A stretch of 64,000 nt of DNA from the NCBI GenBank assembly GCA_038746745.1, contig JBCDKJ010000013.1, positions 1 through 64,000 of the forward strand, in the 5' to 3' direction. The stretch comes from JANQIO01 sp038746745 (GTDB taxonomy: Bacteria; Pseudomonadota; Gammaproteobacteria; Pseudomonadales; Halieaceae). The translations under genes and the position numbers were made by a program. Below are positions 53,470 to 62,512 of this stretch, piece after piece; positions within the stretch are counted from its first letter, which is position 1; each line of letters begins with the position of its first letter. The notes under the pieces were generated by a model that was not told the origin of the DNA, did no database searches, and was given only the letters and a program-made list of their open reading frames with translations.

Positions 53470-53504
53470 CCCAGAAAGGCGGAATGTCCGCCGGGTATTC
53501 TGGG
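53470..53504 (+). other. Nested hairpin in the carAB leader
   Basis: CCCAGAA (53470-53476) pairs with TTCTGGG (53498-53504), and inside it GGCGGA (53478-53483) pairs with TCCGCC (53487-53492) leaving ATG as the loop. The loop ATG is also the first codon of the leader ORF, so folding would hide its start. Confidence 0.6.
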
Positions 53505-53693
53505 CCCAGGGAGTCGGTGAAAAGCGTGCCGAGATTCAATCAAAAAAAGCGAGATGATTTTTCATCTCGCTTTTTTTTGGCCGCGAAGCGCGGCAGCTAC
53601 AGCGTTTTTGTGGCCGCTAGAAGCGGTGTCCACCGCGTGTTAGAGGCCGTCAGAGGCAGCAGTGCTATCGCAAGTTACAGGAGAAACCTTTGA
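53484..53693 (+). CDS. Putative carAB leader peptide
   Basis: A 69-codon frame from ATG 53484 runs through the whole terminator hairpin and ends at TGA 53691-53693, overlapping the carA TTG start as TTGA. It is rich in Ser, Arg and Phe and resembles no known protein. The layout, a leader ORF crossing an attenuator and coupled to the first pyrimidine gene, resembles E. coli pyrBI. It may be only a chance open frame; there is no strong ribosome binding site outside the hairpin. Confidence 0.35.
   Translation: MSAGYSGPRESVKSVPRFNQKKRDDFSSRFFLAAKRGSYSVFVAARSGVHRVLEAVRGSSAIASYRRNL
53543..53578 (+). terminator. Strong intrinsic terminator in the carAB leader (attenuator candidate)
   Basis: AAAAAAAGCGAGATGA (53543-53558) pairs with TCATCTCGCTTTTTTT (from 53563) around TTTT, a perfect 16-bp stem with T tract on one side and A tract on the other, so it can act in both directions. 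It stands 112 bp before the carA start with no gene ending upstream on the plus strand, which points to attenuation of carAB or insulation from the divergent SDR unit. Confidence 0.85.
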
Positions 53694-54847
53694 CCGCTAA
53701 GGCCATATTGGCGCTGGAAGATGGCAGTGTGTTTCGCGGCATTTCAATCGGTGCTGAGGGAAGTGCTGTAGGTGAGGTAGTCTTCAACACCGCTATGACC
53801 GGGTACCAGGAAATCCTGACGGATCCCTCGTATGCACGCCAGATCGTGACGCTGACGTACCCACACATCGGCAATACCGGCACCAATAGCGAAGACGAGG
53901 AGTCCCCCCGTATCTGGGCTTCAGGCCTGGTGATCCGCGACCTACCGCTGCTCGCCAGCAATTATCGTAACGAACAGGATCTCTCCGCTTACCTGGCACA
54001 GCGCAATATCGTTGCCATTGCTGATATCGATACCCGCCGCCTGACTCGGCTGCTGCGTGAGAAAGGTGCACAGAACGGCTGTCTGCTTACGGGAGACGCA
54101 CCCGATGAAGCGGCCGCCCTGACGCAGGCCCAGGGATTCGGTGGTCTAAAAGGGCTGGATCTGGCCAAAGAGGTTACCGTTGACGCTCCATACGGGTGGG
54201 ACGCCGGTAGCTGGACGCTTGAGTCTGGCTTCAGGGAAGCCGGTGAGCCACGCTGGCACGTGGTGGCCTACGATTTCGGGGTAAAGCGCAACATTTTGCG
54301 CATGCTGGCAGACCGAGGCTGCCGGCTCACAGTAGTACCCGCAAAAACGTCGGCGGACGAGGTTCTGGCGCTCGAGCCTGATGGGATATTTCTCTCGAAC
54401 GGACCTGGCGACCCGGAGCCCTGCGACTACGCGATCACAGCTATCACCGCCCTGTTGCGGACGAATCTCCCCATCTTTGGCATCTGCCTTGGACATCAGT
54501 TGCTGGCGCTGGCCAGCGGTGCGAAAACTATCAAGATGAAGTTTGGCCACCACGGCGCCAACCATCCCGTACAAAACGTGGATGACGGCACGGTGCTTAT
54601 CACCAGCCAGAACCATGGCTTCGCCGTAGATGAAAGCAGTCTGCCAGACACCCTGCGCGTCACCCACAAGTCTCTGTTCGACGGTTCACTGCAGGGTATT
54701 CATCGGCAGGACAAGCCTGCCTTCAGTTTTCAGGGCCATCCGGAGGCCAGTCCAGGACCTCATGACGCCGCCCCCCTGTTTGATCACTTTATCGAACTGC
54801 TGGAAGCGTCTACAGCGTCCGCGATTATGGCGGGGGAACCTGCCTGA
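53690..54847 (+). CDS. carA: Carbamoyl-phosphate synthase small subunit
   Basis: A 385-residue glutamine amidotransferase subunit. TTG at 53690 is the start: AGGAG lies 6 bases upstream and MTAKAILALEDGSVFRG is the family N-terminus. The catalytic Cys266 is in FGICLGHQLLALA and the His/Glu pair in FQGHPEASPGPHD. It supplies ammonia from glutamine to CarB for arginine and pyrimidine synthesis. The stop overlaps the carB ATG by one base. Confidence 0.97.
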   Translation: MTAKAILALEDGSVFRGISIGAEGSAVGEVVFNTAMTGYQEILTDPSYARQIVTLTYPHIGNTGTNSEDEESPRIWASGLVIRDLPLLASNYRNEQDLSAYLAQRNIVAIADIDTRRLTRLLREKGAQNGCLLTGDAPDEAAALTQAQGFGGLKGLDLAKEVTVDAPYGWDAGSWTLESGFREAGEPRWHVVAYDFGVKRNILRMLADRGCRLTVVPAKTSADEVLALEPDGIFLSNGPGDPEPCDYAITAITALLRTNLPIFGICLGHQLLALASGAKTIKMKFGHHGANHPVQNVDDGTVLITSQNHGFAVDESSLPDTLRVTHKSLFDGSLQGIHRQDKPAFSFQGHPEASPGPHDAAPLFDHFIELLEASTASAIMAGEPA

Positions 54848-57800
54848 TGCCCAAGCGCACTGATATACAGAGCATCTTAATCCTTGGCGCTGGCCCCATC
54901 GTGATTGGTCAGGCCTGTGAATTTGACTACTCGGGGGCGCAGGCCTGTAAAGCGCTGCGCGAAGAGGGTTTCCGCGTCATTCTTGTGAATTCGAATCCGG
55001 CCACCATCATGACCGATCCGGCGATGGCAGACGCGACCTACATTGAGCCGGTCGAATGGCGCACTGTGGCAAGGATTATTGAGCAGGAGCGCCCGGATGC
55101 GCTGTTGCCCACCATGGGCGGCCAGACTGCACTTAACTGTGCCCTGGATCTCTCCCGCGAGGGCGTGCTGGAGCAGTTTAACGTAGAGATGATCGGGGCT
55201 ACCAAGGAAGCCATCGACAAAGCGGAGGATAGGGAACTGTTTGATCAGGCGATGAAACGCATCGGCCTGGACACGCCGCGAGCCTCGCTGGCCCATAGCA
55301 TGGAAGAGGCTCTTGCGGTTCTCGATCAGATTGGTTTTCCCTGCATCATTCGTCCGTCCTTTACCATGGGCGGCTCCGGCGGTGGCATCGCCTATAACCG
55401 CGATGAGTTTGAGGAGATCTGCACCCGGGGCCTTGATCTGTCACCGACCAGTGAGCTTTTGATCGACGAATCCTTGATCGGCTGGAAAGAGTTTGAGATG
55501 GAGGTGGTGCGTGACAAAAATGACAACTGCATCATCGTTTGTGCCATTGAAAATTTTGATCCCATGGGAGTGCATACCGGGGACTCTATCACCGTCGCGC
55601 CCGCTCAGACCCTGACCGATAAGGAATATCAGATCATGCGCAACGCCTCTCTGGCGGTGTTGCGTGAGATCGGTGTAGAAACGGGGGGGTCTAACGTTCA
55701 GTTTGGCCAGGATCCCAAAACCGGACGGCTGGTCATTATCGAGATGAACCCTCGAGTGTCGCGCTCCTCGGCGCTGGCTTCCAAAGCGACCGGGTTTCCG
55801 ATCGCCAAAGTGGCTGCCAAACTCGCCATTGGCTACACCCTGGACGAACTACAGAACGATATCACCGGCGGCGCTACACCGGCGTCGTTTGAGCCCAGCA
55901 TCGACTACGTGGTCACTAAAATTCCGCGGTTTGCCTTCGAGAAGTTCCAGGGGGCTGACGCGCGTCTCACGACGCAGATGAAGTCCGTTGGAGAGGTGAT
56001 GGCGATTGGGCGCTGTTTCCAGGAGTCCTTGCAAAAGGCGTTGCGCGGTCTTGAGGTGGGTTCTGCCGGCTTCGAACATATGCTGGACCTTGACGCCGAG
56101 GACGCCCGCGATGAACTCATTAACCACCTTACCAACCCGGGCGCGGATCGTATCTGGTATGTGGCAGATGCGCTGCGCGCCGGCATGTCCGTAGACGAAA
56201 TCTTTTCCCTCTGCGGTATCGACCCCTGGTTTCTTATTCAGATTCAGGACATCGTCGAGTCCGAGAACCAGCTCAAAAATCAGCGTCTGGAAAATTTGGA
56301 CGAAGAGTCTATGTACCGGCTCAAACGTAAAGGATTTGCTGATAAACGCCTGGCCGTGCTGCTCAACGAGAGTGAGTCTGCGGTACGGGAGCGCCGTCTG
56401 GCTTTGGGCATTCGCCCAGTTTACAAGCGTGTGGATACCTGTGCAGCAGAGTTCGCCTCTTCCACGGCCTACATGTACTCCAGCTACGACGAGGAGTGCG
56501 AGGCCAATCCCTCGGACCGCGACAAGATTCTGGTGCTGGGCGGTGGGCCGAACCGTATTGGCCAGGGCATCGAGTTTGACTACTGCTGTGTACATGCATC
56601 TCTGGCCATGCGTGAGGATGGTTACGAAACCATCATGGTGAACTGCAACCCGGAAACCGTATCCACTGACTACGACACCTCTGATCGGCTTTACTTTGAG
56701 CCGGTAACGCTGGAGGACGTACTGGCCATCGTCGAACGAGAACAGCCAAAGGGTGTCATCGTGCAGTTTGGCGGCCAAACGCCGTTGAAGCTTGCGCGAG
56801 ACCTGGAGGCTGCCGGAGTACCCATAATCGGCACCACGCCCGATGCTATTGACGAAGCTGAGGACCGCGAGCGTTTTCAGCAGATGATTCACAAGTTGGG
56901 TCTTAAGCAGCCCCCCAACAACACCGTGCGCAGTACTGACGAGGCCTTGGCAGCCGCCGAGGCTCTGCAATATCCACTCGTGGTTCGACCATCCTATGTT
57001 CTGGGTGGACGCGCTATGGAGATCGTATACAACGAAGCGGAGCTGCTGCGTTACCTTAATGACGCCGTGCGGGCATCCGACGACTCACCCGTGCTACTGG
57101 ACCACTTTCTCAACGCAGCGATTGAGGTCGATATCGACGCGGTCAGCGATGGGGACAATGTGGTTATTGGTGCCATCATGCAGCACATTGAACAAGCTGG
57201 CGTACACTCGGGTGACTCAGCCTGTTCGCTGCCCCCTTACAGCCTCAGTGAAGAGGTGCAGGACGCCATGCGTGAGCAGGTCAAGCAAATGGCGCGAGCG
57301 CTTAAGGTAAAGGGCCTGATGAATGTGCAGTTGGCCTGGCAGGACGAGGAGATCTACGTCATTGAGGTAAACCCTCGTGCTTCCCGCACTGTGCCCTTCG
57401 TCTCAAAGTGTATCGGCGTTTCCCTGGCCAAGGTGGCGGCGCGCTGTATGGCGGGAATCAGTCTTACCGATCAGGGCTTTACTGAAGAGGTCGTGCCGCC
57501 TTACTACAGTGTCAAAGAAGCGGTGATGCCGTTCAACAAGTTCCCCGGCGTCGATCCTATTCTCGGCCCCGAAATGAAATCCACCGGGGAAGTTATGGGT
57601 ACGGGAACGCGCTTTGAGGAGGCGTTTGCCAAAGCGCAGTTGGGGGCCGGAGCTCAGGCACCCGAAGGAGGCACGGCTTTTATCAGCGTACGTGACGTCG
57701 ATAAGGCCGGTGCAGTGATTGTGGCAAGGCATCTGGTGGAGTTAGGGTTCTCGCTGCTGGCAACCCGCGGCACGGCGGCGGTGCTCGAGGCTGAAAATAT

Positions 57801-58065
57801 CCCCTGTCGGCTGGTCAACAAAGTGCTTGAGGGCCGCCCCCACATTGTTGATATGATAAAAAACAAGGAAGTCGACCTGATTGTGAATACGACGGAAGGA
57901 CGTCGTGCTATTGCGGACTCCGCCTCTATACGCTCCAGCGCGGAGGCGCAGAATGTGGTTTACACGACAACGCTGGCAGGTGCTGAAGCGATCTGCGCTG
58001 CTATGCGGCACACCACCGATGAGAAGGTGCGTCGATTGCAGGATCTCCACGCCAGCGTCGCCTGA
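54847..58065 (+). CDS. carB: Carbamoyl-phosphate synthase large subunit
   Basis: A 1072-residue enzyme with two homologous ATP-grasp halves: the first from ILILGAGPIVIGQACEFDYSG through FTMGGSGGGIAYN, the second from LVLGGGPNRIGQGIEFDYCC through SYVLGGRAMEIVYN. The C-terminal MGS-like allosteric domain follows (LLATRGTAAVLEAENIPCRLVNKV). It makes carbamoyl phosphate from bicarbonate, ATP and ammonia. Full length. A large antisense frame inside it is a shadow. Confidence 0.98.
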   Translation: MPKRTDIQSILILGAGPIVIGQACEFDYSGAQACKALREEGFRVILVNSNPATIMTDPAMADATYIEPVEWRTVARIIEQERPDALLPTMGGQTALNCALDLSREGVLEQFNVEMIGATKEAIDKAEDRELFDQAMKRIGLDTPRASLAHSMEEALAVLDQIGFPCIIRPSFTMGGSGGGIAYNRDEFEEICTRGLDLSPTSELLIDESLIGWKEFEMEVVRDKNDNCIIVCAIENFDPMGVHTGDSITVAPAQTLTDKEYQIMRNASLAVLREIGVETGGSNVQFGQDPKTGRLVIIEMNPRVSRSSALASKATGFPIAKVAAKLAIGYTLDELQNDITGGATPASFEPSIDYVVTKIPRFAFEKFQGADARLTTQMKSVGEVMAIGRCFQESLQKALRGLEVGSAGFEHMLDLDAEDARDELINHLTNPGADRIWYVADALRAGMSVDEIFSLCGIDPWFLIQIQDIVESENQLKNQRLENLDEESMYRLKRKGFADKRLAVLLNESESAVRERRLALGIRPVYKRVDTCAAEFASSTAYMYSSYDEECEANPSDRDKILVLGGGPNRIGQGIEFDYCCVHASLAMREDGYETIMVNCNPETVSTDYDTSDRLYFEPVTLEDVLAIVEREQPKGVIVQFGGQTPLKLARDLEAAGVPIIGTTPDAIDEAEDRERFQQMIHKLGLKQPPNNTVRSTDEALAAAEALQYPLVVRPSYVLGGRAMEIVYNEAELLRYLNDAVRASDDSPVLLDHFLNAAIEVDIDAVSDGDNVVIGAIMQHIEQAGVHSGDSACSLPPYSLSEEVQDAMREQVKQMARALKVKGLMNVQLAWQDEEIYVIEVNPRASRTVPFVSKCIGVSLAKVAARCMAGISLTDQGFTEEVVPPYYSVKEAVMPFNKFPGVDPILGPEMKSTGEVMGTGTRFEEAFAKAQLGAGAQAPEGGTAFISVRDVDKAGAVIVARHLVELGFSLLATRGTAAVLEAENIPCRLVNKVLEGRPHIVDMIKNKEVDLIVNTTEGRRAIADSASIRSSAEAQNVVYTTTLAGAEAICAAMRHTTDEKVRRLQDLHASVA

Positions 58066-58116
58066 CGCAGGAAAGGCGTGCCAGGCTGGACGCGCCTTAA
58101 ACTAACGGATTCAAAC

Positions 58117-58593
58117 ATGAACAAAGTACCCATGACCGTGGCGGGTGAAGCCGCGCTCCGCGAAGAATTGGAACATCTTAAAAAGGTGGAGCGCCCGCGT
58201 ATCAGCCAGGCAATTGCTGAGGCGCGTGAGCACGGTGACCTTAAGGAAAATGCGGAGTATCACGCCGCTCGCGAGCAACAGAGTTTCGCAGAGGGGCGCA
58301 TCATGGAGATCGAGGGCAAGCTTGCTGAGGCGCAGGTCATAGACGTGACCAAGTTAACCAAAACAGGCAAGGTTATCTTTGGTGTTACCGTTGAGCTGAT
58401 CAATATGGAAACAGACGCCTCCGTGCGTTATCAGATCGTCGGTGAAGATGAAGCGGACATTAAGAGCAACAAGATTTCTGTGACATCGCCCATCGCCCGT
58501 GCGCTGATTGGTAAGGAAGAGGGCGAGGTGGTTGTCGTCAATGCGCCTGGGGGTGACATTGAGTATGAGATTGACGAGGTGTTTCATCTTTAG
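58117..58593 (+). CDS. greA: Transcription elongation factor GreA
   Basis: A 158-residue factor. The N-terminal coiled coil (ALREELEHLKKVERPRISQA, REHGDLKENAEYHAAREQQSF) carries the acidic tip residues, and the C-terminal FKBP-like domain has ISVTSPIARALIGKEEGEVVVV. It stimulates transcript cleavage by backtracked RNA polymerase. ATG 58117 is chosen as the family start MNKVPMTVAGEAAL. It lies after carB, a common order. Confidence 0.97.
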   Translation: MNKVPMTVAGEAALREELEHLKKVERPRISQAIAEAREHGDLKENAEYHAAREQQSFAEGRIMEIEGKLAEAQVIDVTKLTKTGKVIFGVTVELINMETDASVRYQIVGEDEADIKSNKISVTSPIARALIGKEEGEVVVVNAPGGDIEYEIDEVFHL

Positions 58594-58597
58594 ATAA

Positions 58598-58863
58598 GAC
58601 CGCTGGGGTTCTCTTTATAGGACCGCTAGGGTTCTGCGAACCTAAAGCAAATCGAGGGGCTGTTTTTAAGACCGCTGGGGTTCTGCGATCTCGAGGCAGA
58701 TCGAGGGGCTGTTTATAGGACCGCTAGAGTCCCTGGCCCTCGATTGAGATCGAGGGGCTGGTTATAGAGCGCTGGGGTTCCGCGATCTTGAGACAGATCG
58801 AGGGGCTGTTTTTAAGACCGCCGGATTCTGCAATCCCAAGGCAACTCTAGGGGCTGTTTTTAA
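58598..58863. repeat. 49-bp tandem repeat array with terminator-like units
   Basis: After a 23-bp partial unit (58598-58620), five units follow at 58621, 58670, 58719, 58768 and 58816 with lengths 49, 49, 49, 48 and 48. Each begins near GACCGCTGGGGTTCTGCG and ends ATCGAGGGGCTGTTTTTAA. Most contain a hairpin, such as CGATCT/AGATCG, or GCCCTCGAT paired with ATCGAGGG in the third full unit, followed by a T-rich end. The array separates convergent greA and the 58.9-kb gene. The gap up to 58919 holds no gene. Confidence 0.9.
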
Positions 58864-58919
58864 GATCTTTAAGGTTCGGTTTGGACTGAAAGCCGTGGCT
58901 TTTGTGTAACGTGCACGAT

Positions 58920-59264
58920 TCAGGTTTGGCGGGCGCTTTGGAACAGGCGCACCTCGGCCATAACGAGTTCGGCGATGAGCCGGACGACCACGGCGTGATT
59001 TTCCTCGCGCAGGACATTTACGCCCTCCCGTATCGAGTCCTGTAATTGCACTTGATCTGCCGCTCCAAGGCCTGCTGGGAGCGTTACTTCAAAGCTATAG
59101 TTTTCGCTATCGATACTGCGTTCGTAAATGCGGCGGGTGGTTTCCGCGGCGAAGTCCATAAGCTCTTTGTCTGCGCCGCGCCCGCGCAGGAGTTCGCGAA
59201 TCTGTTTTTCCAGAAAGCTCAGGCCCTGTGCGCGCTGGGAGGGAAACTCAATGACATTGGCCAT
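58920..59264 (-). CDS. Conserved hypothetical protein, operon partner of yhbY
   Basis: A 114-residue soluble, mostly helical protein: MANVIEFPSQRAQGLSFLEK, LMDFAAETTRRIYERS, and a hydrophobic helix ENHAVVVRLIAELVMAEVRLF near the end. I do not recognise the family. It begins one base after the yhbY stop codon, so it is probably cotranscribed with that ribosome-assembly gene. No motif suggests catalysis. Confidence 0.7.
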   Translation of the reverse strand: MANVIEFPSQRAQGLSFLEKQIRELLRGRGADKELMDFAAETTRRIYERSIDSENYSFEVTLPAGLGAADQVQLQDSIREGVNVLREENHAVVVRLIAELVMAEVRLFQSARQT

Positions 59265-59265
59265 G

Positions 59266-59565
59266 TCAGTAGCGCAGCAGGTTGGACAGGCGGGAATCTG
59301 GTTGGACCGAATGGCGCAGCAGCAGTAGGACGCCGCCGGTCGACTGCACCAGTTCGGCGCCGGTGGATGCGCATATCGCCTCCGCCACCATGTCGCGGTC
59401 CGCTTTGCCGCCCACAGCGACTTTGACTTTGATCAATTCATGTTGGCTAAGGGCGCGTTCTATCTCCTGCAAAACGCTTTCGGTCAGTCCCTTTGAGGCG
59501 ACGATGACAACGGGCTTCAGCTTGTGGCCTATGGCGCGCAGTGGCTTATGGGCAGTTCGGGTCAT
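59266..59565 (-). CDS. yhbY: YhbY/CRS1-YhbY RNA-binding protein
   Basis: A 99-residue CRM-domain protein: LRAIGHKLKPVVIVASKGLTESV and ELIKVKVAVGGKADRDMVAEAI, with the later GGVLLLLRH. YhbY binds the assembling 50S subunit. It is divergent from rlmE across 74 bp, the usual arrangement in gammaproteobacteria. Confidence 0.93.
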   Translation of the reverse strand: MTRTAHKPLRAIGHKLKPVVIVASKGLTESVLQEIERALSQHELIKVKVAVGGKADRDMVAEAICASTGAELVQSTGGVLLLLRHSVQPDSRLSNLLRY

Positions 59566-59639
59566 ACTGGGGCTCGTTTCCTCGCAGAGTTGGGCGCGGT
59601 ATTCTACGACATCCCCTCCGCCATACCAGTCGCGTATTC

Positions 59640-60263
59640 ATGCCCAGGAAAAAATCCTCCAGTAAAGCCTGGCTGCGTGAGCATCGCACCGACTCGTATG
59701 TTCAAAAAGCACAGCGTGAAGGCTATCGCTCACGCGCCTGCTACAAACTGCTGGAGATACAGGAGCGGGACAAAGTGTTACGTCCCGGCTATACAGTCAT
59801 AGACCTCGGCGCGGCGCCCGGTGGTTGGTCGCAGGTTGCCACAGACCTCGTCGGCCCTGCTGGCAGGGTGATTGCCTCCGACGTCTTGCCAATGGACAGC
59901 TTGGCCGGTGTGGAATTTATTCAGGGTGACTTCACTGAAAGCTCGGTACTCGAGGCCATACTCGCCGCAGTTGGCGAGGCCGGCGCTGACCTTGTTATTT
60001 CAGATATGGCCCCAAACATGAGCGGTATGACGGCGGTGGATCAGCCACGGTCCATGTATCTGGTTGAGCTGGCCGCTGATCTTGCGCGGCAAACGCTTAA
60101 GCCCGGCGGGAGCTTGCTGAGTAAAGTGTTCCAGGGTGAGGGTTTTGATGCATTGATGCGGGATACGCGCGCCAGTTTTGATAAAGTAGTTGCGCGTAAG
60201 CCTGTGGCATCCCGTGCCAGATCCAGAGAAGTGTACCTTCTGGCTCGAGGTTACCGCGCCTGA
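59640..60263 (+). CDS. rlmE: 23S rRNA 2'-O-ribose methyltransferase RlmE (RrmJ/FtsJ)
   Basis: A 207-residue enzyme from ATG 59640 (MPRKKSSSKAWLREH). The SAM motif is VIDLGAAPGGWSQVA. The catalytic tetrad includes Lys in YKLLEI, Asp in SDMAPNMSG, Lys in SKVFQGEGFD and Glu near REVYLLARGYR. It methylates U2552 of 23S rRNA. It precedes ftsH as in E. coli; the 275-bp gap contains an inverted repeat. Confidence 0.95.
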   Translation: MPRKKSSSKAWLREHRTDSYVQKAQREGYRSRACYKLLEIQERDKVLRPGYTVIDLGAAPGGWSQVATDLVGPAGRVIASDVLPMDSLAGVEFIQGDFTESSVLEAILAAVGEAGADLVISDMAPNMSGMTAVDQPRSMYLVELAADLARQTLKPGGSLLSKVFQGEGFDALMRDTRASFDKVVARKPVASRARSREVYLLARGYRA

Positions 60264-60354
60264 GCGCGATGATTCTGGCAGGACGGTGCGCAGATGCAGC
60301 TGCCAATGATCTGGTGCGCCGGAGGACGCCTAAGTGATTGAAAATCCTGATGTT

Positions 60355-60380
60355 ATTGCGCGTGGTGAAGGCCGCGCAAT
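60355..60380. other. 8-bp inverted repeat in the rlmE-ftsH spacer
   Basis: ATTGCGCG (60355-60362) and CGCGCAAT (60373-60380) flank 10 bases. A second, shorter pair, TAGTCG/CGACTA at 60494-60512, precedes ftsH. No T tract follows either, so they are more likely operators or RNA structure than terminators. Nothing else stands out in 60264-60538. Confidence 0.4.
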
Positions 60381-60538
60381 AGGAGTACCATAAAAGATTC
60401 GTCCCGCTCGCATGCGCCTGGACGTACAGGTTGGCTTTTTTATGCGCTTTTACGCCCTTTCGTGCGCTGAGAGCGTAGCAAGAATATATATTTAGTCGAT
60501 AAACGCGACTAATTGGTAAGGATAAGAGGTAACGGGCC

Positions 60539-62476
60539 TTGAACGATATGGCAAAAAATCTACTGCTTTGGCTGGTCATTGCTGCCGTCCTGCTGTCGGT
60601 ATTCCAGAACTTTAATATGCAGCAGCCCACCGAGCAGCTCGGCTACTCCGAGTTCATCGAGGAAATTCAACGGGACCAGGTACAAAAGGTCGTTATTGAC
60701 GGCCTTACCATCTCAGGTGAGCGCTATAACAACAGCCGCTTTGAGACGATTCGGCCCATGCTGGAGGATCCAAAGCTGATCGACGACCTGCTCGCCCACA
60801 ACGTAGAAATTGAGGGTCGCAAGCCAGAGCAGCAGAGCCTGTGGACGCAGCTTTTAGTGGCCTGCTTCCCTATTCTGATTATCATCGCAGTGTTTATGTT
60901 CTTCATGCGTCAAATGCAGGGTGGTGCAGGTGGACGTGGCGGTCCTATGAGCTTCGGCAAAAGCAAGGCGAGACTGCTGGGTGAAGATCAGATTCATACA
61001 ACCTTTGCCGATGTTGCCGGTGTAGATGAAGCCAAAGAGGACGTGCAGGAACTGGTAGAATTTCTGCGAGACCCTGGCAAATTTCAACGGCTGGGCGGTC
61101 GCATACCGCGAGGCGTTTTGATGGTCGGTCAGCCCGGCACGGGTAAAACGCTGCTGGCAAAGGCGATTGCTGGTGAGGCTAAAGTACCGTTTTTCTCTAT
61201 TTCCGGCTCTGACTTTGTAGAAATGTTTGTCGGCGTAGGTGCGTCTCGGGTGCGCGACATGTTCGATCAGGCGAAAAAGCAGGCCCCCTGTATCATCTTT
61301 ATTGACGAAATTGACGCCGTGGGGCGTCATCGTGGTGCCGGCCTGGGTGGGGGTCATGACGAACGTGAACAGACCCTGAACCAGCTGCTCGTCGAAATGG
61401 ACGGTTTTGAAGTCAACGATGGCGTCATCGTTATCGCAGCGACGAACCGGCCCGATGTACTTGACCCGGCGCTGCTGCGGCCAGGGCGCTTTGATCGTCA
61501 GGTCGTCGTGGGACTGCCTGATATCCGTGGTCGCGAGCAAATACTGAAAGTACATATGCGCAAGGTTCCCCTGGCTGACGACGTAAAAGCTGCACTGATA
61601 GCGCGCGGCACGCCCGGCTTCTCGGGTGCAGATCTCGCTAACCTGGTGAATGAGGCGGCGCTGTTTGCTGCGCGCGCCAATGTGCGTTTGGTTGGGATGG
61701 AGCAGTTTGAGCTGGCCAAAGACAAAATCATGATGGGCGCAGAACGCAAGTCCATGGTCATGTCGGAGGCGGAGAAGCGCAATACGGCCTACCACGAGGC
61801 GGGACACGCGATTGTAGGAAGGCTCATGCCCGAGCACGATCCTGTCTACAAGGTATCAATTATTCCGCGCGGGCGAGCGCTGGGCGTGACCATGTTCCTG
61901 CCCGAAGAAGACCGCTACAGTCATAGCCGTCGGCACATCATCAGCCAGATATGCAGCTTGTTTGGCGGACGTATCGCCGAGGAAATGACGCTGGGTAAAG
62001 ACGGCGTCACCACGGGCGCTTCTAACGATATCGAGCGCGCTACAGATATTGCTCGCAATATGGTGACGAAGTGGGGACTGTCGGAGAAGATGGGTCCGCT
62101 CAAGTACGACGAGGGCGGTGAGGAAGTTTTTCTTGGGCGCTCTGCGGCGCAGGCCAGCACTGCGGTGTCCGGTGAGACTGCGCGTCAGATCGACGAAGAG
62201 GTCCGCAGTATCATCGACGAATGCTACGCCACCGCTGAACGGATTCTGGAAGAGAACCGCGACAAGCTGGATATCATGGCGGATGCATTGATGGCCTATG
62301 AGACTATCGATACGCATCAAATCGACGCCATCATGGAAGGTCGCATGCCCGATCCGCCGGACTGGGGAGATGGTGGTAGCCCGGTCAGCCCCGATGCTGG
62401 GTCCAAGGCTGGCAGCGATAATGCCGAAGACCGCGGCCGTGAAGGTCCGATCGGTGGACCGGCACAGGAACATTAA
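60539..62476 (+). CDS. ftsH: ATP-dependent zinc metalloprotease FtsH
   Basis: A 645-residue membrane AAA+ protease. Two N-terminal membrane segments (LLLWLVIAAVLLSVFQ and VACFPILIIIAVFMFFM) flank a small periplasmic domain. Walker A is GQPGTGKTLL, Walker B is IIFIDEIDAVG, and the zinc site is YHEAGHAIVG (His419). It degrades membrane and short-lived cytosolic proteins. The TTG at 60539 has AGAGG 10 bases upstream; ATG 60548 is a secondary choice. Confidence 0.97.
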   Translation: MNDMAKNLLLWLVIAAVLLSVFQNFNMQQPTEQLGYSEFIEEIQRDQVQKVVIDGLTISGERYNNSRFETIRPMLEDPKLIDDLLAHNVEIEGRKPEQQSLWTQLLVACFPILIIIAVFMFFMRQMQGGAGGRGGPMSFGKSKARLLGEDQIHTTFADVAGVDEAKEDVQELVEFLRDPGKFQRLGGRIPRGVLMVGQPGTGKTLLAKAIAGEAKVPFFSISGSDFVEMFVGVGASRVRDMFDQAKKQAPCIIFIDEIDAVGRHRGAGLGGGHDEREQTLNQLLVEMDGFEVNDGVIVIAATNRPDVLDPALLRPGRFDRQVVVGLPDIRGREQILKVHMRKVPLADDVKAALIARGTPGFSGADLANLVNEAALFAARANVRLVGMEQFELAKDKIMMGAERKSMVMSEAEKRNTAYHEAGHAIVGRLMPEHDPVYKVSIIPRGRALGVTMFLPEEDRYSHSRRHIISQICSLFGGRIAEEMTLGKDGVTTGASNDIERATDIARNMVTKWGLSEKMGPLKYDEGGEEVFLGRSAAQASTAVSGETARQIDEEVRSIIDECYATAERILEENRDKLDIMADALMAYETIDTHQIDAIMEGRMPDPPDWGDGGSPVSPDAGSKAGSDNAEDRGREGPIGGPAQEH

Positions 62477-62512
62477 GCTGAGCAACCACTGCTTCAATCC
62501 AGCTTAAAAGTC

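Noticed and set aside
55849..56970. 373-residue antisense frame inside carB.
   Set aside because: It is a shadow of codon bias in a highly conserved gene, with no recognisable protein.
58598..58863. 49-bp array as a CRISPR.
   Set aside because: The whole unit repeats without unique spacers and there are no cas genes; it is a plain tandem repeat.
59541..59639. 33-residue N-terminal extension of RlmE.
   Set aside because: The family start MPRKKSSSKAW at 59640 fits, and the extension overlaps the yhbY start region.
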